Positions 21,469 through 32,437 are shown, numbered from the stretch's first letter. The stretch: DNA of 64,000 nucleotides from Hylemonella sp. (GCA_030695415.1 JAUYQZ010000039.1:87788-151787); one strand, 5' to 3'. Translations and numbers: made by a program. Notes: a model not told the origin generated them from the sequence alone.

Positions 21469-22440
21469 TTAGCTTACCCGTTTGCCGGCAGGCTGCCTGG
21501 AGGAGGTGCGCACGCTCCAGGCCATGGTCACGACCAGGATGCCCACCACGACGGCCAGCGAAACCGCCACCGGGATCTTGTAGATATCGATCAGCATCAT
21601 CTTGGTGCCGATGAAGACCAGGATCACGGCCAGGCCGTAGTTCAGCAAGTGGAAGCGGCTGGCCACCGCCTGCAGCAGGAAGAACATGGCACGCAGTCCC
21701 AGGATGGCAAACACATTGCTGGTCAGCACGATGAAAGGGTCCTGCGTGATCGCGAAGATGGCCGGGATGGAATCGACCGCGAAGATCACGTCGGTCAGAC
21801 CTACCAGTGCCACCACCATCAGCAGCGGCGTGGCGATGCGCTTGCCGTTCTCGAAGGTCCAGAATTTCTCGCCATCGAACTCCCGGCTCACTGGCAGCAC
21901 GCGGCGCAGCAGCTTGAGAGCGGGGTTGTCGTCCAGGCTGCCCTCCTTGCCCGCGGCCCACCACATCTTGACGCCGGTGAGCACCAGGAAACCGCCGAAG
22001 ACGTAGAGGATCCAGTGGAACTGCGTGAGCAGCCAGCTGCCGATCAGGATCATCACGGTACGCAGCACGATGGCGCCAATGATGCCGATCATCAGCACCC
22101 GCTTCTGGTAGGCCGGCGGCACCGCGAAGTAGGTGAAGATCATCAGGAAGACAAAGATGTTGTCGACCGCCAGGCTCTTCTCGATGAGATAGCCCGTCAG
22201 GAACTCGAGCGATTTCTCGTTGGCCAGCTCGCGCGAGCCCGAGGTTTCATACACCGCCCACCAGAACAGGCCGTTGAAGAGCAGGCTCAGGGCGACCCAG
22301 ACAATCGACCAGTTGATCGCCTCCTTGACGCCCACTTCGTGGGCACCCTGTTTCTTGAGAACGACGAAATCGACGAAGAGTGCCGCCAGGACGAAGGCGA
22401 CAAAAACGATCCACAGCCAGAGTGGCGCAATGCTTTGCAT
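21469..22440 (-). CDS. TerC family membrane protein
   Basis: MQSIAPLWLWIVFVAFVLAALFVDFVV; FLTGYLIEKSLAVDNIFVFLMIF; DVIFAVDSIPAIFAITQDPFIV. Confidence 0.93.
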   Translation of the reverse strand: MQSIAPLWLWIVFVAFVLAALFVDFVVLKKQGAHEVGVKEAINWSIVWVALSLLFNGLFWWAVYETSGSRELANEKSLEFLTGYLIEKSLAVDNIFVFLMIFTYFAVPPAYQKRVLMIGIIGAIVLRTVMILIGSWLLTQFHWILYVFGGFLVLTGVKMWWAAGKEGSLDDNPALKLLRRVLPVSREFDGEKFWTFENGKRIATPLLMVVALVGLTDVIFAVDSIPAIFAITQDPFIVLTSNVFAILGLRAMFFLLQAVASRFHLLNYGLAVILVFIGTKMMLIDIYKIPVAVSLAVVVGILVVTMAWSVRTSSRQPAGKRVS

Positions 22441-22469
22441 GAGACAGACCTCGTTTGCCAGTGTTGAAG

Positions 22470-22620
22470 AACACCCGCAAGGTCTTGTCGGACCACCCGG
22501 CATGCGATGCTGGTGGCTGGGGGCCCCGGCCACTGGTTCTCAGCGGCGTATTGACGTGACCCCCACAGGCTGCTCGGGCATGCGCGCCCGGCTGTCTGCT
22601 TGACTACTCCCCTTGATGGG
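22470..22620 (-). ncRNA. yybP-ykoY (Mn2+) riboswitch upstream of terC
   Basis: Reverse complement: AAGGGGAGTAGTC ... CACGTCAATACGCCG ... GGTGGTCCGACAAGACCTTGCGGG, typical yybP-ykoY core elements in order, immediately before TerC. Confidence 0.85.
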
Positions 22621-22681
22621 AGCCCTGATTGTGCCGCGTACCGCAATTCCCCAGAAAGCCTGGGGATCAAGGGCTGCGGTT

Positions 22682-23731
22682 TCAGGCGGCTTCGCGATAG
22701 AACGGGCCGGCGCTGGCCAGCACACGCGTGGGCAGCGGTGCCACGGCGTCGTGGATGGCGCCGATGTGCTCGGGCGTGGTGCCGCAGCAGCCGCCCACGA
22801 TATTGACCAGGCCTTCGGCTGCGAACTCTCGCAGCAGGCGGCTGGTGACGTCGGGGGTCTCGTCGAAGCCGGTTTCGCTCATGGGATTGGGCAGGCCGGC
22901 GTTGGGATAGCAGCTGATGTAGGTGTCGCCGGCCACCTTGGCCAGCTCCTGGATGTAGGGGCGCATCAGCGCCGCGCCCAGCGCGCAGTTCAGACCCACG
23001 GCCAGGGGCCGGGCGTGGCGCACGCTGTGCCAGAAGGCCGTCACGGTCTGGCCGCTGAGGATGCGGCCCGAGGCATCGGTCACGGTGCCGCTGATGATCA
23101 GCGGCAGTCGTTCACCGGATGTCTCGAAATACTCGTCGATGGCAAACAGCGCCGCCTTGGCGTTGAGCGTGTCGAAGATGGTTTCCACCAGCAGCACGTC
23201 GGCCCCGCCTTCGACCAGGGCTTCGACCTGTTCGTAATAGGCGGCGCGCAGTTCTTCGAAGGAGGTGTTGCGCGCGCCCGGGTCGTTTACGTCGGGGCTG
23301 ATGCTGGCGGTCTTGGGCGTGGGGCCCAGGGCGCCCGCCACAAAACGCGGGTGATCCGGCGTGCTGAACTTGTCGCAGGCCTCGCGCGCGATGCGAGCCG
23401 AGGCGAGGTTCATTTCGCGCGCCAGGGGCGCCATGTCGTAGTCGGCCTGGGCGACCGTGGTGGCGCCGAAGGTGTTGGTCTCGACCAGATCGGCACCCGC
23501 GGCCAGGTAGCCCTCGTGGATGTCGCGGATGATGTCGGGCCGGGTCAGGGACAGCAGCTCGTTGTTGCCCTTGACGTCCTTGTGAAAATCCTTGAAGCGC
23601 TCGCCACGGTACTGGGCTTCACCCAGCTTGAAGCGCTGGATCATGGTGCCCATGGCGCCGTCCAGGACGACGATACGGCGGGCGAGGATACCTTGGAGGG
23701 TTTGGGCGCGGGTGTAGTGCAGCGGCTTCAT
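22682..23731 (-). CDS. Methionine synthase, homocysteine-binding N-terminal module (split MetH)
   Basis: [44 protein letters not shown] zinc/homocysteine motif. Confidence 0.95.
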   Translation of the reverse strand: MKPLHYTRAQTLQGILARRIVVLDGAMGTMIQRFKLGEAQYRGERFKDFHKDVKGNNELLSLTRPDIIRDIHEGYLAAGADLVETNTFGATTVAQADYDMAPLAREMNLASARIAREACDKFSTPDHPRFVAGALGPTPKTASISPDVNDPGARNTSFEELRAAYYEQVEALVEGGADVLLVETIFDTLNAKAALFAIDEYFETSGERLPLIISGTVTDASGRILSGQTVTAFWHSVRHARPLAVGLNCALGAALMRPYIQELAKVAGDTYISCYPNAGLPNPMSETGFDETPDVTSRLLREFAAEGLVNIVGGCCGTTPEHIGAIHDAVAPLPTRVLASAGPFYREAA

Positions 23732-23800
23732 GGCCTCTATTGTAGAAAGGCAATGCGCCCGGCCCCGGGGCCTCCCCAAAACCCGGGACAATAGAGTCCC

Positions 23801-24196
23801 ATGAAACACCTGCTACCCCGGGAAGCTTCGGAGTTCCTGCAACAAGTGCCTGAAGCCCTTTTCATCGACGTCCGCATGGAGATCGAGTCACTCTACGTCG
23901 GACGTCCGCCCGCCGTGATCAACATCCCCTGGTACGAGTATCCTGAACTCAAGCCTGATCCGGCGGCCTTCGTCGCCGCCGTCGAGCGCGAGACTGGCGG
24001 CGACAAGGCCCGTCCCTTGGTGCTGCTATGCCGCAGCGGCAAGCGCACCCTGGACGCTGGCCAGGCCCTGGACCGGGCCGGCTATGAACGGGTCTACAAC
24101 GTACTGCACGGCTTTGAAGGGGACCTGGACGACGACTTCAAGCGCTCCACGCTCAATGGCTGGCGTTTCGATGGCCTGCCCTGGGAGCAGATGTAG
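23801..24196 (+). CDS. Rhodanese-like domain protein
   Basis: [14 protein letters not shown] ... [18 protein letters not shown] (active-site Cys loop CRSGKR). Confidence 0.9.
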   Translation: MKHLLPREASEFLQQVPEALFIDVRMEIESLYVGRPPAVINIPWYEYPELKPDPAAFVAAVERETGGDKARPLVLLCRSGKRTLDAGQALDRAGYERVYNVLHGFEGDLDDDFKRSTLNGWRFDGLPWEQM

Positions 24197-24198
24197 CC

Positions 24199-26040
24199 TT
24201 GGCCCTTCAAAAAATATTGCGCGAGGTCTTCGGTTACGAAGCCTTCCGGGGTCCACAGCAGGCGATCATCGAGCACGTGGTGAGCGGCGGCGACGCCCTG
24301 GTGCTCATGCCCACCGGGGGTGGCAAGTCCCTCTGCTACCAGGTGCCAGCCATCGCCCGCCAGCAGGCCGGGCTGGGCATCACCGTGGTCGTCTCGCCGC
24401 TGATTGCCCTGATGCACGACCAGGTCGGCGCGCTGCACGAGGCCGGCGTCGAGGCCGCCTTTCTCAACTCCAGCCTCAGCGGTGAAGAGGCCGCCCAGGT
24501 CGAGAAGCGCATGCTGCGCGGCGAGATCACCCTGTTGTATGCCGCTCCGGAGCGGGTCACCACGCCGCGCTTCCTGGCCCAGCTGGATTCGCTGGCCGAG
24601 CGCGGCCAGCTCGCGTTGTTCGCGATCGACGAGGCGCATTGCGTGAGCCAGTGGGGCCACGATTTCCGGCCCGAGTACCGCGCGCTCACGGTTCTGCATG
24701 AGCGCTACCCCGGCGTACCACGCATTGCGCTGACCGCCACGGCCGATGCGCTGACCCGCGCCGACATCCTGGAGCGCTTGCAGCTGGAAGACGCCGGCCA
24801 GTTCGTCAGCAGCTTTGACCGGCCCAACATCCGCTACACCATCGTCGAAAAGAAAGACGCGCTGACCCAACTGCTGCGTTTCATCGAGCGCGAGCATGCG
24901 GGCGAGGCCGGCATCGTCTACTGCCAATCGCGAAAGCGCGTCGAGGACGTAGCCCAGTCGCTCAGCGCTGCGGGCATCCGGGCCCTGCCTTACCACGCCG
25001 GCCTGGATCAGGCGCTGCGTCAGCGTAACCAGGACCGCTTCCTGCGTGAAGAGGGCCTGGTCATGGTCGCGACCATCGCTTTCGGCATGGGCATCGACAA
25101 ACCCGATGTGCGTTTCGTTGCCCACCTGGACATGCCCAAGAACATTGAAGGCTATTACCAGGAGACCGGTCGCGCCGGGCGCGACGGCGCCCCAGCCGAC
25201 GCGTGGATGGCCTACGGCCTGCAGGATGTGGTGAACCAGCGCCGCATGATCGACGAGAGCCCAGCCGGCGAGGACTTCAAGCAAGTCATGCGCGGCAAGC
25301 TCGACGCCCTGCTGGCCCTGGCCGAGGCGACCGACTGCCGCCGGGTTCGGCTGTTGGGCTACTTTGGCGAGCAGAGTACGCCCTGCGGCAACTGCGACAA
25401 CTGCCTGCATCCGCCGGCCGTACAGGACGGCAGCGAGCTGGCGCGCAAGCTGCTGAGCTGCATCTACCGTGTGCAGCAAGCCAGCGGCATCAGCTTTGGC
25501 GCCGGGCACATGATGGACATCCTGCGCGGCAAACAGACTGAGAAAGTGGCCCAGTACGGCCACGAGCAGCTGAGCACTTTCGGCATCGCCAAGGAGGCCA
25601 GCGAGAGCGAGTTGCGCGCGGTGCTGCGCCAGCTGATCGCGATCGGCGCGGTGGCGGTGGACGGGGGCATGTTCAACACCCTGAGGCTGACGGACGGATC
25701 CAGGGCCGTGCTCAAAGGAGAAGTGTCGGTGCAGCTGCGTGAGTCCGTGGGCTCGCCAGCGCCCAGACGCACGCGTCGCAGCACGGCGACCGCGCCGGCT
25801 GCCCAGGATCTGGGGGTGGATGACCAGATGCGCTTCATCAACCTCAAGGCATGGCGCGCCGAGGTGGCGCGCGAACACAACCTGCCGGCCTATGTGATCT
25901 TTCATGACGCGACCCTGGCAGAGATCGCGCAGCGCCGTCCTCACACCCTGGAGGATCTTCAAGGCATAAGCGGCATCGGCGCCAAAAAGCTGGAAGCTTA
26001 TGGCGCCGACGTATTGCGGGTGGTGGCAGACGGGGTTTGA
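24199..26040 (+). CDS. recQ: ATP-dependent DNA helicase RecQ
   Basis: [45 protein letters not shown], zinc cysteines, HRDC domain at C-terminus. TTG start. Confidence 0.97.
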   Translation: MALQKILREVFGYEAFRGPQQAIIEHVVSGGDALVLMPTGGGKSLCYQVPAIARQQAGLGITVVVSPLIALMHDQVGALHEAGVEAAFLNSSLSGEEAAQVEKRMLRGEITLLYAAPERVTTPRFLAQLDSLAERGQLALFAIDEAHCVSQWGHDFRPEYRALTVLHERYPGVPRIALTATADALTRADILERLQLEDAGQFVSSFDRPNIRYTIVEKKDALTQLLRFIEREHAGEAGIVYCQSRKRVEDVAQSLSAAGIRALPYHAGLDQALRQRNQDRFLREEGLVMVATIAFGMGIDKPDVRFVAHLDMPKNIEGYYQETGRAGRDGAPADAWMAYGLQDVVNQRRMIDESPAGEDFKQVMRGKLDALLALAEATDCRRVRLLGYFGEQSTPCGNCDNCLHPPAVQDGSELARKLLSCIYRVQQASGISFGAGHMMDILRGKQTEKVAQYGHEQLSTFGIAKEASESELRAVLRQLIAIGAVAVDGGMFNTLRLTDGSRAVLKGEVSVQLRESVGSPAPRRTRRSTATAPAAQDLGVDDQMRFINLKAWRAEVAREHNLPAYVIFHDATLAEIAQRRPHTLEDLQGISGIGAKKLEAYGADVLRVVADGV

Positions 26041-26071
26041 GGGGCGGCCTGGCTGCGCCCTGCTTTGTCGC

Positions 26072-26266
26072 TCAGTGGCGGCGGAAGCTGCTTTCGTAGG
26101 ACATGGCCGCGGCCGACATGGTGTTCTGCAGGCGTTCGATCGCGCGGCTGTGGCGCTGCACCTTGGAACTGTCGCAAAGCTGCTGGCGGTGGTGCTGCAT
26201 GAGCTTGTCGAACTTGGTACGGCAGGGCTCCAGCACGCCGGCCAGGTGCAGGGCGATATAGGCCAC
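26072..26266 (-). CDS. Small hypothetical protein (64 aa, GTG start; start uncertain)
   Basis: Basic, helical-looking ORF (VAYIALHLAGVLEPCRTKFDKLMQHHRQQLCD...) downstream of recQ; no family recognised. Confidence 0.35.
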   Translation of the reverse strand: MAYIALHLAGVLEPCRTKFDKLMQHHRQQLCDSSKVQRHSRAIERLQNTMSAAAMSYESSFRRH

Positions 26267-26478
26267 GTGGTCAGCCTGGGTCTGACGGAACTCTTCAGTC
26301 CTCTGCTTGCGGGCCCCAACGACTTCGTGATCTTGCCGGGACCGTCCCGGCGGCTTATTCCGGCGCCCGCCATGGACCTATGACGCCTGAGCCATGTAAA
26401 CGGTTGACATGGACCCGCTGAACCCGGCTGGCCGGCTGTAGCCCAGCGCAACAAGCCCCTTGACTTTTAAAGGCTATT

Positions 26479-26683
26479 GCGTGGCGCCGTTCGCCTTGTG
26501 GCTCCACAGTCGGACATGCAATCCCCCTGAGGACGGGGCCCTCTACGGGTTCACGAGGGCGAAGACCCGCGCCATTGGAGCGCCCCGGCCAGCCATCAGG
26601 GCCCGGACGGTGCCTGACTTCCGTGTCGTGACGGCCAACGGATCACCGGCTGTTCGCCCTGGGCTGCGCTAGGCACGCCATGT
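26479..26683 (+). ncRNA. ssrS: Probable 6S RNA
   Basis: Intergenic; GTTCGCC ... CACAGTCGGACATGCAATCCCCCTGAGGACGGGG resembles the conserved 6S 5' half; perfect closing stem ACAGTCGG (26506-26513)/CCGGCTGT (26646-26653, one G-U); terminal stem GTGGCGCC (26481)/GGCACGCCAT (26672). Ends estimated. Confidence 0.72.
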
Positions 26684-26724
26684 AAAATAACGATTGTTGT
26701 TTACCCGTCTATTGAGGAAATTCC

Positions 26725-26853
26725 ATGTCCCACGAGCCGTCCCGGTCCGACGATCCCATCGAGAACATCGTTCACTCCGCTCCCGTGGTCATCCCGGTGC
26801 TGGGTGGCCTGATGATTTTCCTGCTCGCCTTCATCGCCGTTTTCATGGCCTGA
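26725..26853 (+). CDS. Small single-pass membrane protein, 42 aa (below ORF-track cutoff)
   Basis: MSHEPSRSDDPIENIVHSAPVVIPVLGGLMIFLLAFIAVFMA*, preceded by GAGGA ribosome-binding site. Confidence 0.65.
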   Translation: MSHEPSRSDDPIENIVHSAPVVIPVLGGLMIFLLAFIAVFMA

Positions 26854-26878
26854 AGCGCCTTGCCCGGCGCGCGGCAGC

Positions 26879-28039
26879 TCAACCGCCCGTGCGCTGCGGC
26901 ATGATGTGGATCCCCGGCCTGGGGATCTGAACCAGCAGCTTCCCCCCCACGCCCGACCCCAGGCTGCGCAGTTGTGCGGTCGACAGGTTGAGTGTGAGCT
27001 TCTCCGAAGGCAGCCCTTCGGGCACCAGCGTGCACAGGCTGGTTTCGCCCAGGGCCAGCAACTCCACCAGTTCGCAACGCAGCAGGTTGTGCATCTCGCC
27101 GGCCGGCTGCGGCGTATCCGCCCGCAGCACATCCACGTGCTCCCCGGCCAGAACCCAGGTCACGGCCACGCCGTCTTCCAGGCGGTGCTTGTCGACCACC
27201 TGCAGGTCCATCCCGGCGCCGTCCGGACCCTCCCAGCGCAACACGCCCTGGTCGCCCGGCTGGCGCCGGAAGTGGCCGCGGAAATGGTTCTGGATCCCCA
27301 CCAGGTCCGCGACGCGGGCGTTACGTGGGCTGGAAAAAACGCGCTCGGGTGGTCCGCTTTGCAGCGTCGTTCCGGCGTCAACAATCACGACGCGATCGGC
27401 CAGGCGGCGCGCTTCCGAAAGGTCATGCGTCACCAGAACCATGGGCGTGGAGACTTGTTGACGCAAAGCGGCCAGTTCGCGGTAGAGCGTCTGGCGCGTC
27501 GGTGCATCGACGGCAGAGAAGGGCTCGTCGAGCAGCAGCACGCCACCTTGCTCGACACGGCCATCCTGGGGCCGCAGGATACGGCGCAGGGCCCGCGCCA
27601 GCGCCACACGCTGCTGCTGACCGCCCGAAAGCTGTGCGGGTCGCCGCTGCTCCAGCCCAGCCAGACCGAGCCGCTGGAACAGGGCGCGCAAGGAGGCGTC
27701 CTGCCGGATGTCCAGGCTGGACGGGCAGGCCACGGCCACGTTTTCCAGCGCGCTCAGGTGAGGAAACAGGGCGTAGTGCTGGAACACGAGGCCTACACGG
27801 CGCTGCTGCGGTGTCAGGTGGATGCCGCGCGCGCTGTCGAACCAGAGCTGCTCCCCGACCTGGACCGTCCCCTGCAGTTGGGGGGCGCGCAACAGGCCGG
27901 CCACTGCCCGCAGCAGCGAGGTCTTGCCACTGCCCGAGGGGCCGACCAGCGCGATCAGCTCGCCGGCGGCGCATTCGAACTCGGCCGACAGCGGCATGGG
28001 CGCGTGGTTCTGAAGGCGGACCTGGAGCTTGCCCATCAA
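26879..28039 (-). CDS. modC: Molybdate ABC transporter ATP-binding protein
   Basis: GPSGSGKTSLLRAVAGL, LSGGQQQRVALARAL, C-terminal MOP-like region; adjacent modB/modA. Confidence 0.9.
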   Translation of the reverse strand: MMGKLQVRLQNHAPMPLSAEFECAAGELIALVGPSGSGKTSLLRAVAGLLRAPQLQGTVQVGEQLWFDSARGIHLTPQQRRVGLVFQHYALFPHLSALENVAVACPSSLDIRQDASLRALFQRLGLAGLEQRRPAQLSGGQQQRVALARALRRILRPQDGRVEQGGVLLLDEPFSAVDAPTRQTLYRELAALRQQVSTPMVLVTHDLSEARRLADRVVIVDAGTTLQSGPPERVFSSPRNARVADLVGIQNHFRGHFRRQPGDQGVLRWEGPDGAGMDLQVVDKHRLEDGVAVTWVLAGEHVDVLRADTPQPAGEMHNLLRCELVELLALGETSLCTLVPEGLPSEKLTLNLSTAQLRSLGSGVGGKLLVQIPRPGIHIMPQRTGG

Positions 28040-28716
28040 CGCTCCTGCAGCGAACGCGCGGCCGCCTGGCGTCGGTCGGCGGCAAACACCAGGGCCAGGG
28101 CTAGCAATGAGAACGCCACCAGCGCAAGCGCCATCCCGTGGGCACCCGCGAGATCAAAGGCCTGCACACGGTCATAGATGGCCACGCTCAGGGTGCGCGT
28201 CTCGCCTGGAATGCTCCCGCCCACCATCAATACCACGCCGAATTCGCCCAGGGTGTGCGCCACGGTCAATGCGACGCCGGCCAGCAGACCAGGCCAGGCC
28301 AACGGCAACTCAATGCGCCAGAAGGTCTGCCACACGCTCAGACCCGAGACCCAGGCCGCCTCACGCAGGCTGTGCGGCAGCGCGGCGAAGCTGCGCTGGA
28401 TGGGCTGCACCATGAACGGCAGGTTGACCAGCAGGCTGGCCAGCAGCAGGCCCTCAAAGCTGAAGACCAGACGCAGGTTCAGCACCGAGCCCAGCCAGGC
28501 GCCCAGCGCCGAGCCCTGACCGAAAGCCAGCAAGAGGTAAAAACCGATCACGGTAGGGGGAAGCAGCAGCGGCAGCATCAGCAGCGCCTCAACCAAGGGC
28601 TTGCCGCGCCAGGGACTCAGCGCGAGCCAGCGCGCCAGCAGCACGCCGGGCGGCAGCAGCAGCAGCGCCGTGGCGGCGGCGAGCAGCAGGGAGACGCGGG
28701 CGGCCTGGTAGTCCAT
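28036..28716 (-). CDS. modB: Molybdate ABC transporter permease
   Basis: LLPPTVIGFYLLLAFGQGSALGAWLG; LREAAWVSGLSVWQTFWRIELPLAWPGL; LGEFGVVLMVGGSIPGETRTLSVAIYD. Confidence 0.93.
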   Translation of the reverse strand: MDYQAARVSLLLAAATALLLLPPGVLLARWLALSPWRGKPLVEALLMLPLLLPPTVIGFYLLLAFGQGSALGAWLGSVLNLRLVFSFEGLLLASLLVNLPFMVQPIQRSFAALPHSLREAAWVSGLSVWQTFWRIELPLAWPGLLAGVALTVAHTLGEFGVVLMVGGSIPGETRTLSVAIYDRVQAFDLAGAHGMALALVAFSLLALALVFAADRRQAAARSLQER

Positions 28717-28746
28717 GCGCCGATTATGTCCGGGGGCTTTGCGCCC

Positions 28747-29586
28747 TCAGACGACAAATCCGTAGTGCTGGAACACCGCCCTGGCCGCTGGCGTCTGGAG
28801 GTAGTCGTACAGACGCTGTGCTGCCGCGGGGGCGTCTTTGAGCAGCACCATGCGCTGGCGCATGGGTAGATGCAAAGTTTCCGGCAAGACCAGATGCCGC
28901 CCGTGCTTCGCCACTTCCGGCGCCAGGGCCAGGGCCAGCGCTGTGATGCCCACCTGCGCAGCCCCGGTGCTGACGAACTGAGTCGCCTGGGCGATGTTTT
29001 CGCCCAGCACCAGCTTGGGCTTGACCATCTCCCACAGGCCGAGCCTTTCCAGCGCCTCCCGGGCAGCCCGTCCGTAGGGGGCATGCTCCGGGTTCGCGAT
29101 GGCGAATTTGCCGATATTGGCCCAGCCGGCACGCACGCCCTTGAGTTCCGGGTCAAGCGTCAAGGTCGAGCCCAAGGGGACAAACAAGGCGATTCGGCCC
29201 AGGCCATAGACCACCCCACGATCCCGCTCGCCGTTTGCCAGCACACGGGTCTGCCCGGCGTCCACCAGGGGCTGCACCCAGGCCTCATCGGCCGACATGA
29301 ACAGGTGCACGGGCAGTCCCTGCCGGATCTGACGCGCAAAGTTGCCGGAGGAGCCATAGCTGGCCTCGACACGCAAGCCGGTTTCTTTCTGGAAGGTCTC
29401 CAGCAACTGAGCCAGCACAAACTTCAGATCGCTGGCTGCGGCTACGCGGAGCACGGGCGGGCTCGCCCAGGCCGGCCGTATGGCCAGGCCCAAGGTCAAC
29501 CAGCCCAGGCACTGGCGGCGTCGCGGACCCGAGAGCGCTACGGCGGCATGATTTCGGTCAGGCATAAAGTTATGCATGTTTTGCAT
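28747..29586 (-). CDS. modA: Molybdate ABC transporter substrate-binding protein
   Basis: LRVAAASDLKFVLAQLLETFQKETGLRVEASYGSSGNFARQI; exact start uncertain (29586, 29577 or 29565). Confidence 0.92.
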   Translation of the reverse strand: MQNMHNFMPDRNHAAVALSGPRRRQCLGWLTLGLAIRPAWASPPVLRVAAASDLKFVLAQLLETFQKETGLRVEASYGSSGNFARQIRQGLPVHLFMSADEAWVQPLVDAGQTRVLANGERDRGVVYGLGRIALFVPLGSTLTLDPELKGVRAGWANIGKFAIANPEHAPYGRAAREALERLGLWEMVKPKLVLGENIAQATQFVSTGAAQVGITALALALAPEVAKHGRHLVLPETLHLPMRQRMVLLKDAPAAAQRLYDYLQTPAARAVFQHYGFVV

Positions 29587-29756
29587 AGATATTCGTCGTA
29601 ACCCGGATGTAACCCGGGATCCAGTTCATACAATGGCCCGCACACCGGCACCCGGCGCCCTTCGGGGCCTCAAGCGCCAGACGTTTTTCCGGAAGCTGCG
29701 GGCCACCCCTTTCGGGCCAGTTTCCAAAAAGATCACCACAACCAGGAGCCTAATCC

Positions 29757-31637
29757 ATGAACTCTCCCGTGATGCAGGGCGTACACCTCAATGCCCCCAG
29801 CCATGTCAAGCACGCCCGCCTGCTGGCCTGGGTCGCCGACATGGCCGCCCTGTGCAAGCCCGACGCCATCTACTGGTGCGACGGCAGCGACGAAGAATAC
29901 AAGCGTCTGTGCGAGCAGCTGGTCCAGGCCGGCACCTTCATCAAGCTCAGTGCCACCAAGCGGCCGAACAGCTACCTGTGCCGCTCCGATGCCAGCGACG
30001 TGGCCCGCGTCGAAGACCGCACCTTCATCTGCTCGGCCCGCAAGGACGACGCCGGCCCGACCAACAACTGGGTCGAGCCCACCGAGATGCGCGCTTTGCT
30101 GCAGTACGGCAGCACCGACGGCAAGCCCGCCCTCTTCAACGGTTGCATGAGGGGCCGCACCATGTACGTGGTGCCTTTCTCCATGGGCCCGCTGGGCAGC
30201 CAGATCGCCCATATCGGCGTCGAGCTCTCCGACAGCCCCTATGTGGCCGTCAACATGAAGCTCATGACCCGCATGGGCAAACCCGTCTATGAGGTGCTGG
30301 GCACCGACGGTGATTTTGTGCCGGCCATGCACACCGTGGGCGCACCCCTCGCCGCTGGCCAGAAGGACAGCCCCTGGCCTTGCAACCAGACCAAGTACAT
30401 CGTGCACTACCCCGAGACCCGCGAAATCTGGTCCTACGGTTCCGGCTACGGCGGCAACGCCCTGCTGGGCAAGAAGTGCTTCGCCCTGCGCATTGCCTCC
30501 AACATGGGCCGCGACGAAGGCTGGCTGGCCGAACACATGCTGATTCTGGGCGTGACCAGCCCCAAGGGCAAGAAGTACCACGTGGCCGCCGCCTTCCCCA
30601 GCGCCTGCGGCAAGACCAATTTTTCGATGCTCGTGCCGCCCAAGGGTTTCGAGGGCTGGAAGGTCACCACCATCGGCGACGACATTGCCTGGATCAAGCC
30701 GGGCAAGGACGGCCGCATGTACGCCATCAACCCGGAAGCCGGCTACTTCGGCGTGGCACCGGGCACCAACTACAAGACCAACCCGAACTGCATGGAGTCG
30801 CTCAAGAGCGATGTGATCTACACCAATGTGGCGCTGACCGACGACGGCGACGTCTGGTGGGAAGGCATGGACGGTGCGGCCCCCGCGCACGCCATCGACT
30901 GGCGGGGCGTGGACTGGACGCCGCAGATCGCCAAGGAAACCGGCGCCAAGGCCGCCCATCCGAACTCGCGCTTCACGGTGGCTGCCACCAACAACCCGGC
31001 GCTGGACCCGGAGTGGGACAACCCCAAGGGGGTTGCCATTGACGCCTTCATCTTCGGCGGAAGGCGCTCCGACACCGTGCCGCTGGTGACCGAGGCCCGC
31101 AACTGGGTCGAAGGGGTCTACATGGCCGCGACCATGGGCTCGGAAACCACCGCCGCCATCATCGGCCAGCAAGGCGTGGTGCGCCGGGACCCCTTCGCCA
31201 TGCTGCCTTTCACGGGTTACCACATGGGCGACTACTTCCAGCACTGGCTCAACCTGGGCGAGAAGGTGGCCGCCCAGGGGGGCCGCCTACCCGCGATCTT
31301 CACCACCAACTGGTTCCGCAAGGGCGAGGATGGCAAGTTCGTCTGGCCCGGCTTCGGCGAGAACATGCGCGTTCTCAAGTGGATGATCGACCGCATCGAG
31401 GACGAAGTGCAGGGCAAGGAGCACTTCTACGGCCTGACCCCGACTTACGACGAAGTCAACTGGAAGGGCCTGGACTTCACCCCCGAGCAGTTCCACGCCG
31501 TGACCAGCATTGACAAGCAGCAGTGGCTGGCCGAGCTCAAGCTGCACGATGCGCTGTTCGAGCAGATCGACGCGCGCCTGCCCAAGGCCCTGCGCGACAC
31601 GCGTGAGCGCATCGAGAAACTGCTGACCGCCGCCTGA
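29757..31637 (+). CDS. pckG: Phosphoenolpyruvate carboxykinase (GTP)
   Basis: [15 protein letters not shown] nucleotide-binding loop; full-length GTP-PEPCK. Confidence 0.97.
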   Translation: MNSPVMQGVHLNAPSHVKHARLLAWVADMAALCKPDAIYWCDGSDEEYKRLCEQLVQAGTFIKLSATKRPNSYLCRSDASDVARVEDRTFICSARKDDAGPTNNWVEPTEMRALLQYGSTDGKPALFNGCMRGRTMYVVPFSMGPLGSQIAHIGVELSDSPYVAVNMKLMTRMGKPVYEVLGTDGDFVPAMHTVGAPLAAGQKDSPWPCNQTKYIVHYPETREIWSYGSGYGGNALLGKKCFALRIASNMGRDEGWLAEHMLILGVTSPKGKKYHVAAAFPSACGKTNFSMLVPPKGFEGWKVTTIGDDIAWIKPGKDGRMYAINPEAGYFGVAPGTNYKTNPNCMESLKSDVIYTNVALTDDGDVWWEGMDGAAPAHAIDWRGVDWTPQIAKETGAKAAHPNSRFTVAATNNPALDPEWDNPKGVAIDAFIFGGRRSDTVPLVTEARNWVEGVYMAATMGSETTAAIIGQQGVVRRDPFAMLPFTGYHMGDYFQHWLNLGEKVAAQGGRLPAIFTTNWFRKGEDGKFVWPGFGENMRVLKWMIDRIEDEVQGKEHFYGLTPTYDEVNWKGLDFTPEQFHAVTSIDKQQWLAELKLHDALFEQIDARLPKALRDTRERIEKLLTAA

Positions 31638-31660
31638 TACTGGCCGCCGCCGCCCGTAAT

Positions 31661-31687
31661 AAAGCCACCGAACGCGGTGGCTTTTTT
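31661..31687 (+). terminator. Rho-independent terminator after pckG
   Basis: AAAGCCACCGAACGCGGTGGCTTTTTT. Confidence 0.92.
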
Positions 31688-31732
31688 ACGGGCGCGTCCT
31701 GCACATGCGCGCGGACGTGGGCAGACCAGAAC

Positions 31733-32437
31733 TCAGTTCTGCTCGACGGGAGGCACCCTCACCCCGCGGCTGGCGCGGATGTTTCCAGAAGGCTCTCGCA
31801 GCCTGATCGAAACCGCCTCCGGCACGAGGCCGGTGGGTAGCTGGATCTTGCCCTCGCTCTTCATGTACCGCCCCACGCGCATCTGGAACCTGCCGGCGCT
31901 TCGCTGCCCCGAGGGCGGGTACTCCCATGCCGTCGGGCGCCCATCCAGGGAGCCCTGGATCAGGAATTCGAGGGTTCCTTCGTAGAGGCGCCCCTCGTTT
32001 GAAATCGTGAACTCATACTGCAACTGCCCCGGGACAGCGCTGTCGCGCACCACGCTGAGGGCCTGCACGTCCAGTCCCTCGAGCTTGCGCACCTCCATCA
32101 CGTCCGGCTTCGCTGCGGCAGGGTTGCTGCGCTCAGGTGGGGCGGCTGGCGTCTTCTGCGCGCTCACGGGCTCGGATGCAGGCGCAGAGGCCGGAGCAGG
32201 GTCTGCCCCGCGCTGGCGGTATCGCTCGAAGAGGATGCCCGCGTAGAACAGCGCCGCGCAGACCAGCGCAACGCCGACCACCCTGAAACCACTCCACACG
32301 ATGGCCTTCCATCGGGGCAAAGGTTCGTTGATCACAATACTCGGCGGCATTTGCGCAAACAAAGTCCGGCCGATAGAAAAAGGCATACCCATGAGTTTCA
32401 GAACCTGTAGTTTGCTGACCAAGCATGTGCACACCAT
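31733..32437 (-). CDS. Hypothetical membrane-anchored protein (start probably near 32350-32391)
   Basis: One TM segment (VVGVALVCAALFYAGILFERYR), Ala/Pro linker, soluble beta-rich C-terminal domain. Confidence 0.6.
   Translation of the reverse strand: MVCTCLVSKLQVLKLMGMPFSIGRTLFAQMPPSIVINEPLPRWKAIVWSGFRVVGVALVCAALFYAGILFERYRQRGADPAPASAPASEPVSAQKTPAAPPERSNPAAAKPDVMEVRKLEGLDVQALSVVRDSAVPGQLQYEFTISNEGRLYEGTLEFLIQGSLDGRPTAWEYPPSGQRSAGRFQMRVGRYMKSEGKIQLPTGLVPEAVSIRLREPSGNIRASRGVRVPPVEQN

Noticed and set aside
24094-26454. 786-aa - strand ORF
   Set aside because: Antisense to recQ; composition typical of a shadow frame.
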